Source: Campylobacterales bacterium
GTDB lineage: Bacteria > Campylobacterota > Campylobacteria > Campylobacterales > JALSKU01
DNA: 5,083 nt
NCBI GenBank assembly: GCA_027023175.1
Contig: JALVWW010000016.1
Span: 1 to 5,083, forward strand
Direction: 5' to 3'
Below are positions 1-5,083 of the stretch, piece after piece. A model generated the notes under the pieces. It was not told the origin of the DNA and ran no database searches. It saw only the letters and a list, made by a program, of their open reading frames with translations. How positions within the stretch are numbered: position 1 is the stretch's first letter; each line of letters opens with the position of its first letter. The position numbers and the translations under genes were made by a program.

Positions 1-789
1 GTTATAGATAAAGATATTATGGATAATGCTACAAATCTAAAGCTTATATGTGTTGCCGCAACAGGAATGAACAATATAGACCTGGAGTATGCAAAAGAAA
101 AAAATATCTTGGTTAAAAATGTTTCTGGCTACTCTACAAAATCAGTCACACAACATACTTTTACACTACTTTTTTACCTTTTGGGACAAACAAAATACTA
201 TGACAATTTTGTAAAAGAGAAAAAATGGTGTGAAAGTGAAATATTTACCAATCTTGACAGAGCGTTTTGGGAAATTTCAGGCAAAACCTGGGGTATCATA
301 GGGCTAGGAAATATTGGTAAAGAAGTAGCAAAGATAGCTAAATGTTTTGGAGCTGATATTTTGTATTATTCGACCAGTGGTAAAAATAGAGTCAGTAGTT
401 ACAAACAAGTCACTCTTGATAAACTTTTAGCAACAAGTGATATCGTATCCATACATGCCCCTCTTAACAACAACACTAACAATCTTATAACAAAAAATGA
501 ACTTTTAAAATTAAAAGAGGGTAGTATCATCTTAAATCTAGGAAGAGGCGGCATAATAAATGAAGATGACTTAGCGCAAGTTATTGACGAAAAAGATATA
601 TATGCGGGGCTTGATGTGACAAAAAATGAGCCTTTAGAAAAAAGTTCACCTCTTTTAAATGTAAAGAAGCAGGATAATATAGTAATTACACCTCATATTG
701 CCTGGTCAAGCATAGAAGCCAGAAAAAGACTTGTAGATAAAATCATTCAAAATATTAAAAGCTTTTTACAAGAAAACAAACTTAAGTAA
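1..789 (+). CDS. D-2-hydroxyacid dehydrogenase (NAD(P)-dependent), 5' end missing
   Basis: Cytoplasmic oxidoreductase of the D-isomer-specific 2-hydroxyacid dehydrogenase family, which interconverts 2-oxoacids and D-2-hydroxyacids (for example hydroxypyruvate and glycerate). The exact substrate cannot be read from the sequence. The frame is open to base 1, so the true start lies outside. The ATG at 19 falls inside the family's N-terminal half-domain and is not the start. Of 262 visible residues (numbered from base 1), the Rossmann loop GLGNIG is at 101-106. The catalytic set is complete: Arg182 in NLGRGG, Glu210 in KNEPL and His232 in TPHIAW. Compared with the usual 310-320 residues, about 50 are missing. 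The end of the second Rossmann strand reads YYSTSGKNR (122-130), with Ser where NAD-specific enzymes usually carry Asp, so NADP(H) use is possible (inference). It probably heads or belongs to an operon with the next two genes. Confidence 0.93.
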   Translation, partial: VIDKDIMDNATNLKLICVAATGMNNIDLEYAKEKNILVKNVSGYSTKSVTQHTFTLLFYLLGQTKYYDNFVKEKKWCESEIFTNLDRAFWEISGKTWGIIGLGNIGKEVAKIAKCFGADILYYSTSGKNRVSSYKQVTLDKLLATSDIVSIHAPLNNNTNNLITKNELLKLKEGSIILNLGRGGIINEDDLAQVIDEKDIYAGLDVTKNEPLEKSSPLLNVKKQDNIVITPHIAWSSIEARKRLVDKIIQNIKSFLQENKLK

Positions 790-799
790 AGGAGATACA

Positions 800-1297
800 A
801 TGGCAAAAGAACACAGTTTTGATATAAGTGCGGAAATTGACAAACAAGAGCTCAAGAATGCTATAGAGCAGGCAAAAAAAGAGATAGCAAATAGGTATGA
901 CTTTAAAGGCATAACCGCCCAAATTGATTATAATGAAAAAAACAAACTCATAACGCTACTAGTAACTAGCGACAATAAAGCAGATGCCATGAAAGATATA
1001 CTTTTATCCAAAGCCATAAAAAGAGGCATATCTCCAAAAGCTTTAAAAGAGACTAAAAGAGAGAGTGCTAGTGGAGGAAATATAAAAGTTTATATATCTA
1101 TTGTTGATACTATCTCTAGTGATGAGGCAAAAATTATCACCAAAGAGATAAAGTCACTTAAACTAAAAGTTCAAGCATCTATAAGGGGTGATATTGTGCG
1201 AGTTACGGGCAAATCTATAGATGATTTGCAAACTTGCATAAAAGCTATAAAAGAGAAAGATTTAGAAATTCCTTTAAATTTTATCAATCTAAAGTAA
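800..1297 (+). CDS. yajQ: YajQ-family nucleotide-binding protein
   Basis: A 165-residue cytoplasmic protein with the full length and layout of the YajQ/UPF0234 family. Members fold as two small alpha/beta domains, bind nucleotides or nucleic acid, and in Xanthomonas bind cyclic di-GMP and act with a transcription factor. Whether this one binds cyclic di-GMP is unknown. Visible signatures are SFDIS near the N-terminus (6-10), NRYDFKG (31-37), KRGI (74-77), the conserved C-terminal block KLKVQASIRGD followed by RVTGKS and DDLQ (121-144), and the ending IPLNFINLK. The start is well supported: a Shine-Dalgarno AAAGGAG (788-794) lies 5 bases before the ATG and overlaps the stop codon of the preceding gene. 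The 10-bp gap suggests co-transcription with the dehydrogenase gene. No residue looks anomalous. Confidence 0.95.
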   Translation: MAKEHSFDISAEIDKQELKNAIEQAKKEIANRYDFKGITAQIDYNEKNKLITLLVTSDNKADAMKDILLSKAIKRGISPKALKETKRESASGGNIKVYISIVDTISSDEAKIITKEIKSLKLKVQASIRGDIVRVTGKSIDDLQTCIKAIKEKDLEIPLNFINLK

Positions 1298-1304
1298 TAT
1301 TTTG

Positions 1305-1309
1305 AAAGG
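1305..1309 (+). promoter_or_regulatory. Ribosome binding site deciding the start of the membrane protein gene
   Basis: AAAGG lies 4 bases before the ATG at 1314. An in-frame TTG at 1302 would extend the protein by four residues, but this Shine-Dalgarno sequence lies downstream of that TTG, which favours ATG 1314. Confidence 0.6.
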
Positions 1310-1313
1310 TATA

Positions 1314-1625
1314 ATGCCCATAGAAATACCGCCGACACCTAGTAAAAAGTGTAAATTGTTAGCAATAATCATTACGATTTTACTATTAGGCTTACCGGCG
1401 GTAGTTGCACTATATTTTTGGTACTTATACGATCAAATCCTAATATCGCTTTTTTTATTTATATTTTTACAAATTGTATCAGGGGTCATTACATCAAAAA
1501 TGAGAGTCTCTTCCATCCCTTTTGACCAAATAGATATCGACTATACTACTTATGAGATAGCAAAATGGTATTTTTGTCCGAAAGGAGATAACCCTTCGGA
1601 CAAAAAAATGTTAATGAGTACTTAA
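1314..1625 (+). CDS. Small two-helix membrane protein of unknown function
   Basis: I do not recognise this 103-residue protein. It starts with a short proline-rich leader (PIEIPPTPS) and a basic patch KKCK (11-14). Two strongly hydrophobic segments follow, at about 15-37 and 41-60, joined by a very short turn. The roughly 40-residue tail is polar (SKMRVSSIPFDQ, then DYTTYEIAKWYF). By the positive-inside rule, the Lys-rich N-terminus and the SKMR after helix 2 suggest both ends face the cytoplasm. The gene begins 16 bp after yajQ and is probably its operon partner. It converges on the nfnB-like gene, with coding ends overlapping by 15 bp. Codons 86-98 lie within a strong hairpin, so the last residues (CPKGDNPSDKK) may be shaped by the DNA structure rather than by protein function. 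The long hydrophobic yet non-repetitive reading frame and good spacing support a real gene. Confidence 0.7.
   Translation: MPIEIPPTPSKKCKLLAIIITILLLGLPAVVALYFWYLYDQILISLFLFIFLQIVSGVITSKMRVSSIPFDQIDIDYTTYEIAKWYFCPKGDNPSDKKMLMST
1571..1606. repeat. Inverted repeat (hairpin) at the convergent gene junction
   Basis: The arms TTTTTGTCCGAA (1571-1582) and TTCGGACAAAAA (1595-1606) are perfectly complementary over 12 bp. Two further G-C pairs (1584-1585 with 1593-1594) can form past a one-base bulge, leaving a 7-base loop. On either strand the stem is preceded by T and followed by A, so it lacks the 3' U-tract of a classical intrinsic terminator. It sits just before the overlapping stop codons of the two convergent genes and may still impede transcription or protect 3' ends (inference). 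Confidence 0.7.
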
Positions 1626-2996
1626 ATAAGTATGTATACTTTTTGCCGCTCTTTTTCCCTCGCCTAAAGCTTTTATCACGGTAGCTGCTCCGCTTGCCGC
1701 ATCACCTCCGGCAAAAGTTCCCTCAACACTAGTCATCATATTTTCATCTACTATAATAACTCCCCTTTCATCTCTTTTAATTTCCGGAGCTCTATCTAAA
1801 AAAAGTCTGTTTGGAACAGTACCCAATGCTTCGATGACAGTGTCAACTCCCATATAAAATGTACTGCCCTCTATTGGGGTTGGATGAAGTTTTCCATTCT
1901 CATCCTCTACCAATTCCATTCTGACAAGCTCCATATAGTCGATAAATCCATCATCATTTCCATGAAATCTTACAGGATTTACCAACTCATGAAATATAAT
2001 ACCCTCTTCCAATGCATGCTCTAACTCCTCTTTTCTGGCAGGTGCATGTTCTTTTGTTCTTCTATATACGATATGTACTTCTTCAGCTCCTAGTCTCAGA
2101 GCTGTCCTAGCTGCATCCATTGCAACATTTCCCGCACCGATAACCACAACTTTTTTTCCGACATCTATAGGCGTATCCCACTCAGGAAATTTATATGCTT
2201 TCATCAAATTTGCTCTTATGAGAAATTCATTTGATGAATAAACTCCATCTAACGGATTTTCACCTTGAATCCCCATAAATTTAGGAGCTCCTGCACCCAT
2301 GGCTAAAAATACGGCATCATTTTGAGAAACAAGCTCATAGTAATATATATTTTGCCCTACAGTATGGTTGAGCACTATTTTCACACCCATATCTTCAAGT
2401 TTTTTAACTTCTTGGTCAACTATATCTTTAGGCAATCTAAATTCGGGAATTCCATACTGTAAAACCCCTCCTGCTTTATGAAGAGTTTCATATATGGTAA
2501 CTGCATAACCATACTTTCTACACTCCGCGGCGCATGCAAGTCCAGCCGGACCTGAGCCAACTATGGCAACATGTTTATCTTCATTGTTTGCTATAACTTT
2601 ATCAACCTCTACCTTATGAGTCCTTCCCCAATCAGCAATAAATGCCTCCAGTTTTCCTATGGCAATGGGTTGATCAAATTTTTCAAGGATACAAGCACCT
2701 TCACACTGTTTTTCTTGTGGACAAACTCTACCTGAACAAGCCGGGAAAAAATTATCCTCTTTTACCAAAAGATATGCTTCTTCAAATTTACCTTGAGATA
2801 TAAGCAAATTCATCTCTTTTATGCCTATATTGACCGGACATGCAGGCTCACATTTTGGTTTTTTGCACTGTATGCACCTTGCCGCTTCCTCCATTGCCTC
2901 CTCTTCAGTATATCCGTAAGGAACGGATTTAAAATTTTTTATCCTTTGAAGCGGTGGCTGCTCTTTCATTGGGATTCTAGGTTTTATCTTTGGCAT
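1611..2996 (-). CDS. nfnB: NfnB/SudA-like, GltD-type NADPH and flavin subunit
   Basis: A 461-residue cytoplasmic flavoprotein of the glutamate synthase small-chain family. In NfnAB complexes this large subunit holds the NADP(H) site, an FAD that can bifurcate electrons, and two [4Fe-4S] clusters. Numbering from ATG 2996: cluster cysteines at 41, 44, 49 and 53, then 87, 92, 98 and 102. The LEAFIADW helix with Glu117 may supply the Glu ligand described for one Nfn cluster. The first dinucleotide fold is GSGPAG (147-152, FAD). The second is GAGNVAMDAA (287-296), followed by YRRT and APAR, whose arginines fit the NADP phosphate. FAGGDAASGA is the C-terminal FAD motif. An ATG at 3005 directly abuts the Shine-Dalgarno sequence, so 2996 is preferred. 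Pairing with an NfnA-type gene, with no large glutamate synthase gene visible, argues against a role as glutamate synthase beta subunit. The older name sulfide dehydrogenase SudA is also possible. Confidence 0.88.
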   Translation of the reverse strand: MPKIKPRIPMKEQPPLQRIKNFKSVPYGYTEEEAMEEAARCIQCKKPKCEPACPVNIGIKEMNLLISQGKFEEAYLLVKEDNFFPACSGRVCPQEKQCEGACILEKFDQPIAIGKLEAFIADWGRTHKVEVDKVIANNEDKHVAIVGSGPAGLACAAECRKYGYAVTIYETLHKAGGVLQYGIPEFRLPKDIVDQEVKKLEDMGVKIVLNHTVGQNIYYYELVSQNDAVFLAMGAGAPKFMGIQGENPLDGVYSSNEFLIRANLMKAYKFPEWDTPIDVGKKVVVIGAGNVAMDAARTALRLGAEEVHIVYRRTKEHAPARKEELEHALEEGIIFHELVNPVRFHGNDDGFIDYMELVRMELVEDENGKLHPTPIEGSTFYMGVDTVIEALGTVPNRLFLDRAPEIKRDERGVIIVDENMMTSVEGTFAGGDAASGAATVIKALGEGKRAAKSIHTYLSTH

Positions 2997-3835
2997 CTTC
3001 CACATCCTCCTTTGTGAGCTTCATAATACTCAAGAGCAATTTTTTCCTCTTTTTTAAACATCGCATATCTTTTCATTGCTCTATTCCAGTTGACTTTTCT
3101 ACAATCAAACATTGGTCCGTCAACACAAGCCAGTTTCATCTCACCATCTATATATATCCTACATGCTCCACACATTCCCGAACCATCTACCATCATTTGT
3201 CTTGTTGTAAAAAGATTGTCTATGTTGTTGATAGCCAATAGTGTTGATACTGCCTTCATAGTAGGCAATCTTCCCCCGCCAAAAACAAAATCTATATGAA
3301 CTTTATTGTCAATAAGTTTTTTAAGTTCCTCTACATAAGTACCCTTCATTCCATAACTTCCATCGTCTGTAGTTATAAAATGTCTGTGTGCATATTGACT
3401 TGCAAGATACTCATCAGGATATATTTCATCTTTGCTTGGAAAAGTTTGGATGGAAATGATTTCATTTCCTTCTATTTTACTAAGTGCTTCGCATATTGCA
3501 AAGTTTTCAGCATGACCACATACAGCATCTGATACTACTACTACCGTACCATACTTTTTTTCTTCTATGCCATGCCCCAATGGTCCTATAACATTTTCAA
3601 AGCTCGTAAGACCGTCTCTTAATTCTCTTGAAGTTTTTCCAAGCTTCCTTATAAACATACTTATCTTACCGTCTCTGACTTTTTGTATGGACATAGGTAT
3701 CCTCTCACCCTCTTTTCTGGTCATTAACATGACAAACTGTCCCGGATGAAACCTTTCGGCAACTTCAGGAGCCTCAACATCAACAAAAAAGTCTATTGAA
3801 TCCAAATCGAGCATTTTCGTGATCTTAAATGACAT
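2984..3835 (-). CDS. nfnA: NfnA/SudB-like ferredoxin-reductase-type FAD and [2Fe-2S] subunit, divergent
   Basis: A 283-residue partner of the NfnB-like protein, related to PyrK and ferredoxin-NADP reductase. In known Nfn complexes this small subunit binds FAD, a [2Fe-2S] cluster and NAD(H). The flavin-binding motif RIPMSI is at 45-50. The cluster block DGSGMCGAC, with a later Cys, gives Asp217, Cys222, Cys225 and Cys237. This matches the family's unusual Asp plus three Cys ligation. ITTDDGSYGMKG (154-165) is typical of the family. The expected GGGxGxAP nucleotide-binding loop is missing: the aligned stretch reads VSDAVCGHAEN (101-111). The C-terminus carries an added CGRC tail (278-281). The start is ATG 3835, 5 bases after a strong Shine-Dalgarno sequence. 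A longer frame from 3865 would place that sequence inside the gene. The 13-bp overlap with nfnB suggests translational coupling. Subunit assignment is firm; NAD(H) use is uncertain. Confidence 0.85.
   Translation of the reverse strand: MSFKITKMLDLDSIDFFVDVEAPEVAERFHPGQFVMLMTRKEGERIPMSIQKVRDGKISMFIRKLGKTSRELRDGLTSFENVIGPLGHGIEEKKYGTVVVVSDAVCGHAENFAICEALSKIEGNEIISIQTFPSKDEIYPDEYLASQYAHRHFITTDDGSYGMKGTYVEELKKLIDNKVHIDFVFGGGRLPTMKAVSTLLAINNIDNLFTTRQMMVDGSGMCGACRIYIDGEMKLACVDGPMFDCRKVNWNRAMKRYAMFKKEEKIALEYYEAHKGGCGRCQR
3006..3013 (-). promoter_or_regulatory. Ribosome binding site of nfnB, inside the end of nfnA
   Basis: Reverse-strand AAAGGAGG lies 9 bases before ATG 2996 and directly against ATG 3005, so translation should start at 2996. 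The same bases encode Lys-Gly-Gly of the NfnA tail. Confidence 0.75.
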
Positions 3836-3840
3836 ATTTT

Positions 3841-3850
3841 CCTCCTTTTT
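3841..3850 (-). promoter_or_regulatory. Ribosome binding site of nfnA
   Basis: Reverse-strand AAAAAGGAGG ends 5 bases before ATG 3835. It lies inside the longer open frame that begins at 3865, which makes 3835 the better start. Confidence 0.8.
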
Positions 3851-3877
3851 AATACCCTCTCCCATAAAACTAACACA

Positions 3878-3886
3878 ATTTTAGCA
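3878..3886 (-). promoter_or_regulatory. Candidate extended -10 promoter of the nfnAB operon
   Basis: The reverse strand reads TGCTAAAAT, an extended -10 of the form TGnTAAAAT. Transcription would begin near 3871 and give a leader of about 36 bases that includes the ribosome binding site. An alternative -10, TATAAT, lies at 3916-3911 on the same strand and would give a leader of about 70 bases. No clear -35 box is visible, which is common in Campylobacterota. Everything upstream is extremely AT-rich. Confidence 0.35.
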
Positions 3887-3909
3887 CTATCAAAATTAAT
3901 CAATTCTTT

Positions 3910-3953
3910 AATTATATAAAATAACAAAATTATTTTTAATTTTTTATATAATT
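3910..3953. repeat. AT-only inverted repeat in the nfnAB upstream region
   Basis: AATTATATAAAA (3910-3921) and TTTTATATAATT (3942-3953) are perfect 12-bp complements separated by 20 bases. Each arm contains a TATAAT, one reading left (3916-3911) and one reading right (3947-3952). Roughly 3888-3980 is nearly all A and T, so the repeat could be chance. The spacer between nfnA and the tRNA holds no credible gene. Confidence 0.45.
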
Positions 3954-4038
3954 TTAATGTTTATACATAGTTGTTAAATTTTGTGTGTAAAAAGTGTTTA
4001 CATCAAAAAAGGTGGATTATTTTTCTGGATATATGAAG

Positions 4039-4045
4039 AAAAAAA
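4039..4045 (-). terminator. Possible T-tract terminator after tRNA-Ser
   Basis: Seven T residues on the reverse strand begin 9 bases after the encoded CCA, followed by CTTC. No separate hairpin lies between the tRNA and the T-tract, so termination would rely on the folded tRNA or on another mechanism. Confidence 0.3.
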
Positions 4046-4053
4046 GTATAATA

Positions 4054-4142
4054 TGGCGGGCAGAGGGGGATTCGAACCCCCGGTAGGTTTCCCTACGGCC
4101 GCGTTCCAGGCGACTGGATTAAACCAGCTCTCCCATCTGCCC
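4054..4142 (-). tRNA. tRNA-Ser (anticodon GGA), CCA encoded
   Basis: The reverse strand folds as a complete class II tRNA of 89 bases including CCA. The acceptor arms GGGCAGA and TCTGCCC form seven pairs, followed by discriminator G and an encoded CCA (4056-4054). The anticodon stem GTCGC/GCGGC has one G-U pair. Its loop CTGGAAC gives anticodon GGA (4107-4105), which reads UCC and UCU serine codons. The long variable arm GTAGG-GAAA-CCTAC and the T arm GGGGG-TTCGAAT-CCCCC are perfect. The large variable arm and discriminator G agree with serine identity. The gene stands alone on this strand, between the nfnAB operon and the forward transglutaminase-like gene. Confidence 0.97.
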
Positions 4143-4156
4143 ATTTGGAGAGTGAA

Positions 4157-4162
4157 ATTATA
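4157..4162 (-). promoter_or_regulatory. -10 box of the tRNA-Ser promoter
   Basis: A perfect TATAAT on the reverse strand ends 14 bases before the tRNA 5' end, so transcription would begin about 7-8 bases upstream of the mature tRNA. No consensus -35 is seen. The upstream stretch is A-rich. Confidence 0.5.
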
Positions 4163-4241
4163 TTATTTTTTTTATTAAGTTTTGTTGATTGTAAGTAATG
4201 ATTAATTTTTGCTATGATAGAATTATTACTTAATTGCATAA

Positions 4242-4256
4242 GTCCAAGGTTTGGAC
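4242..4256. repeat. Short palindrome GTCCAA-GGT-TTGGAC
   Basis: Two perfect 6-bp arms surround a 3-base centre. This has the size and symmetry of a binding site for a dimeric regulator, but no regulator is known here. It lies about 100 bases upstream of both the tRNA gene and the divergent transglutaminase-like gene. Confidence 0.4.
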
Positions 4257-4260
4257 CGAC

Positions 4261-4297
4261 ATAAATATTGCAAACCTCATAACCCTGCAACATTTAT
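4261..4297. repeat. Imperfect inverted repeat upstream of the transglutaminase-like gene
   Basis: ATAAATATTGCA (4261-4272) and TGCAACATTTAT (4286-4297) pair in 11 of 12 positions around a 13-base loop. In a reverse-strand transcript the one mismatch becomes a G-U pair, so the hairpin is complete in that orientation. It covers the ATG of a doubtful reverse reading frame at 4293. Confidence 0.45.
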
Positions 4298-4315
4298 TGT
4301 CCTCATATTTTATGC

Positions 4316-4324
4316 TGATAAAAT
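4316..4324 (+). promoter_or_regulatory. Candidate extended -10 promoter of the transglutaminase-like gene
   Basis: TGATAAAAT has the TGnTAAAAT form also seen upstream of nfnA. Transcription would start near 4331, just before the ribosome binding site AAAGGA (4332-4337), leaving a leader of about 13 bases. No -35 box is evident. An overlapping TATAAT at 4324-4329 would start too close to the gene. Confidence 0.3.
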
Positions 4325-4343
4325 ATAATTCAAAGGATTGTAA

Positions 4344-5083
4344 ATGGATAGAAGAAATTTTATCAAAAAATCTATAGTTGGCATCGGTGCCATTTCGGCT
4401 GCTCCTCAACTTTTACTTGCAAATGATAGCAAAATTAGAAAGTTTAAAGTTGTGTATGATTTTGATATCAAGTATGATGAAAAAAGCTTTCCTGCCCGTT
4501 TGTGGAATCCTCTACCTTTTAATGCCTCTTTTCAAAAGGTAAGATTTTTACAGTTTGGCGGCAATTATGACTCATTTGATATCAATACTAAAAACCCATA
4601 TGATGCAAAAATCTTATATACTGAGTGGAAAAAAAGTGATAAAAAGAAAAAGCTTCATATAGAGATGGAGATAGAGACTGCATACAGAACTGTAAATCTC
4701 AATTTAATCAAAAAGGCAAGCAAACAAAATCTTCCATTTCCTGAAAATGTAAAACTCTTTTTAAAGCCTACTTATCATATCCCAACCAATGGCAAAATAG
4801 CCAAAAAAGCCAAAGAATTAACCGTAGGACTAAATGATAGATTTGAAAAAGTAAGTGCTATATATGACTGGGTTACAAGAGTTACTTTTAGAGATCCAAA
4901 AGTCATAGGTTGCGGCATAGGAAATGCCGGCAAAATGATAAACAGCGGATATTTTGGCGGAAAATGCACCGATATAAGCTCTCTCTTTGTTGCACTTTTA
5001 AGAGCTGCCGGCATACCTGCACGAGAGGTATTTGGTATAAGACTGGGCAAATCATACTTTTCAAAAGCCTTAGGTAAGTCTGA
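4344..5083 (+). CDS. Tat-exported transglutaminase-like domain protein, 3' end missing
   Basis: The frame stays open from ATG 4344 to the window edge (246 codons). The ribosome binding site AAAGGA (4332-4337) is 6 bases before the start. The N-terminus MDRRNFIKKS carries a twin-arginine motif (RRNFIK). A short hydrophobic stretch IVGIGAISAAPQLLLA (11-26) follows, so the protein is probably exported folded to the periplasm by the Tat pathway. The middle (about 30-145) is rich in beta-like and charged segments. After a helical stretch (KVSAIYDWVTRVTF, 169-182) comes GGKCTDISSLFVALLRAAGIPAR (205-227), the hallmark of the transglutaminase-like/cysteine-peptidase fold, with Cys208 as the expected nucleophile. 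The His and Asp of the triad would lie past the window edge. Family members act as peptidases, crosslinkers or non-enzymatic scaffolds, so the activity here is not predictable. The gene appears to be transcribed from its own promoter. Confidence 0.85.
   Translation, partial: MDRRNFIKKSIVGIGAISAAPQLLLANDSKIRKFKVVYDFDIKYDEKSFPARLWNPLPFNASFQKVRFLQFGGNYDSFDINTKNPYDAKILYTEWKKSDKKKKLHIEMEIETAYRTVNLNLIKKASKQNLPFPENVKLFLKPTYHIPTNGKIAKKAKELTVGLNDRFEKVSAIYDWVTRVTFRDPKVIGCGIGNAGKMINSGYFGGKCTDISSLFVALLRAAGIPAREVFGIRLGKSYFSKALGKS

Noticed and set aside
1571..1608. Bidirectional rho-independent terminator
   Set aside because: The hairpin is strong, but on both strands it is followed by A rather than T, so the defining U-tract is missing.
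1611..2996. Annotation as glutamate synthase small subunit GltD
   Set aside because: The protein belongs to that family, but it overlaps an NfnA-type gene and no large glutamate synthase subunit is present, so an Nfn/Sud-type enzyme fits better.
2793..3749. Several forward reading frames opposite the nfnA and nfnB genes
   Set aside because: They are shadows of well-supported reverse-strand genes, have low-complexity or Cys/Phe/Ser-rich composition, and lack ribosome binding sites.
3881..3889. TTAGCACTA resembling half of a CIRCE heat-shock operator
   Set aside because: The second half GAGTGCTAA is absent at the required spacing. The bases are better explained as the -10 region of the nfnAB promoter.
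3981..4178. Forward reading frame of 65 codons across the tRNA gene, containing GRGGFEPPVGF
   Set aside because: This is the antisense translation of tRNA-Ser. Such peptides are a well-known spurious annotation, and the frame begins at a weak TTG with no ribosome binding site.
4775..5050. Reverse reading frame of 91 codons
   Set aside because: It lies opposite the transglutaminase-like gene, whose forward frame has a ribosome binding site, a Tat signal and a clear domain.

Overview
The window is AT-rich and densely packed. Its gene complement and codon use fit a free-living Campylobacterota (epsilonproteobacterium) of the Sulfurimonas/Sulfurovum type. That placement is inferred from protein style and composition, because no rRNA or other marker is present. 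It holds three forward genes, then a reverse-strand two-gene operon, a reverse-strand serine tRNA, and the 5' part of a forward gene that runs off the right edge.

Positions 1-1625 (+): the 3' part of a D-2-hydroxyacid dehydrogenase gene, a YajQ-family nucleotide-binding protein gene 10 bp downstream, and a small two-helix membrane protein gene 16 bp after that. The tight spacing suggests one transcription unit whose promoter lies left of the window. The membrane protein gene converges on the next operon. The two coding ends overlap by 15 bp, and a strong imperfect hairpin lies inside the last codons of the membrane protein gene.

Positions 1611-3835 (-): two overlapping genes encode an NfnAB/SudAB-type flavin and iron-sulfur enzyme. 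NfnA is the ferredoxin-reductase-like subunit (FAD, [2Fe-2S]). NfnB is the GltD-like subunit (FAD, NADP(H), [4Fe-4S] clusters). Family knowledge links such complexes to exchange of electrons between ferredoxin, NAD(H) and NADP(H), by flavin-based electron bifurcation. The notable point is that this NfnA lacks the usual glycine-rich nucleotide-binding loop, so its electron partner may not be NAD(H) bound in the usual way. For both genes the best start codon is an internal ATG, set by a strong Shine-Dalgarno sequence that lies inside the longest open frame.

Positions 3836-4343: a very AT-rich intergenic stretch with candidate promoters, a tRNA-Ser(GGA) with encoded CCA, and a second spacer with two adjacent inverted repeats and a doubtful short reading frame. 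From 4344 (+) a Tat-exported transglutaminase-like protein begins and is cut off after 246 codons.

No mobile element, CRISPR array or riboswitch was seen. Most of the window is ordinary core-genome content. The divergent NfnA is the best candidate for something undescribed.
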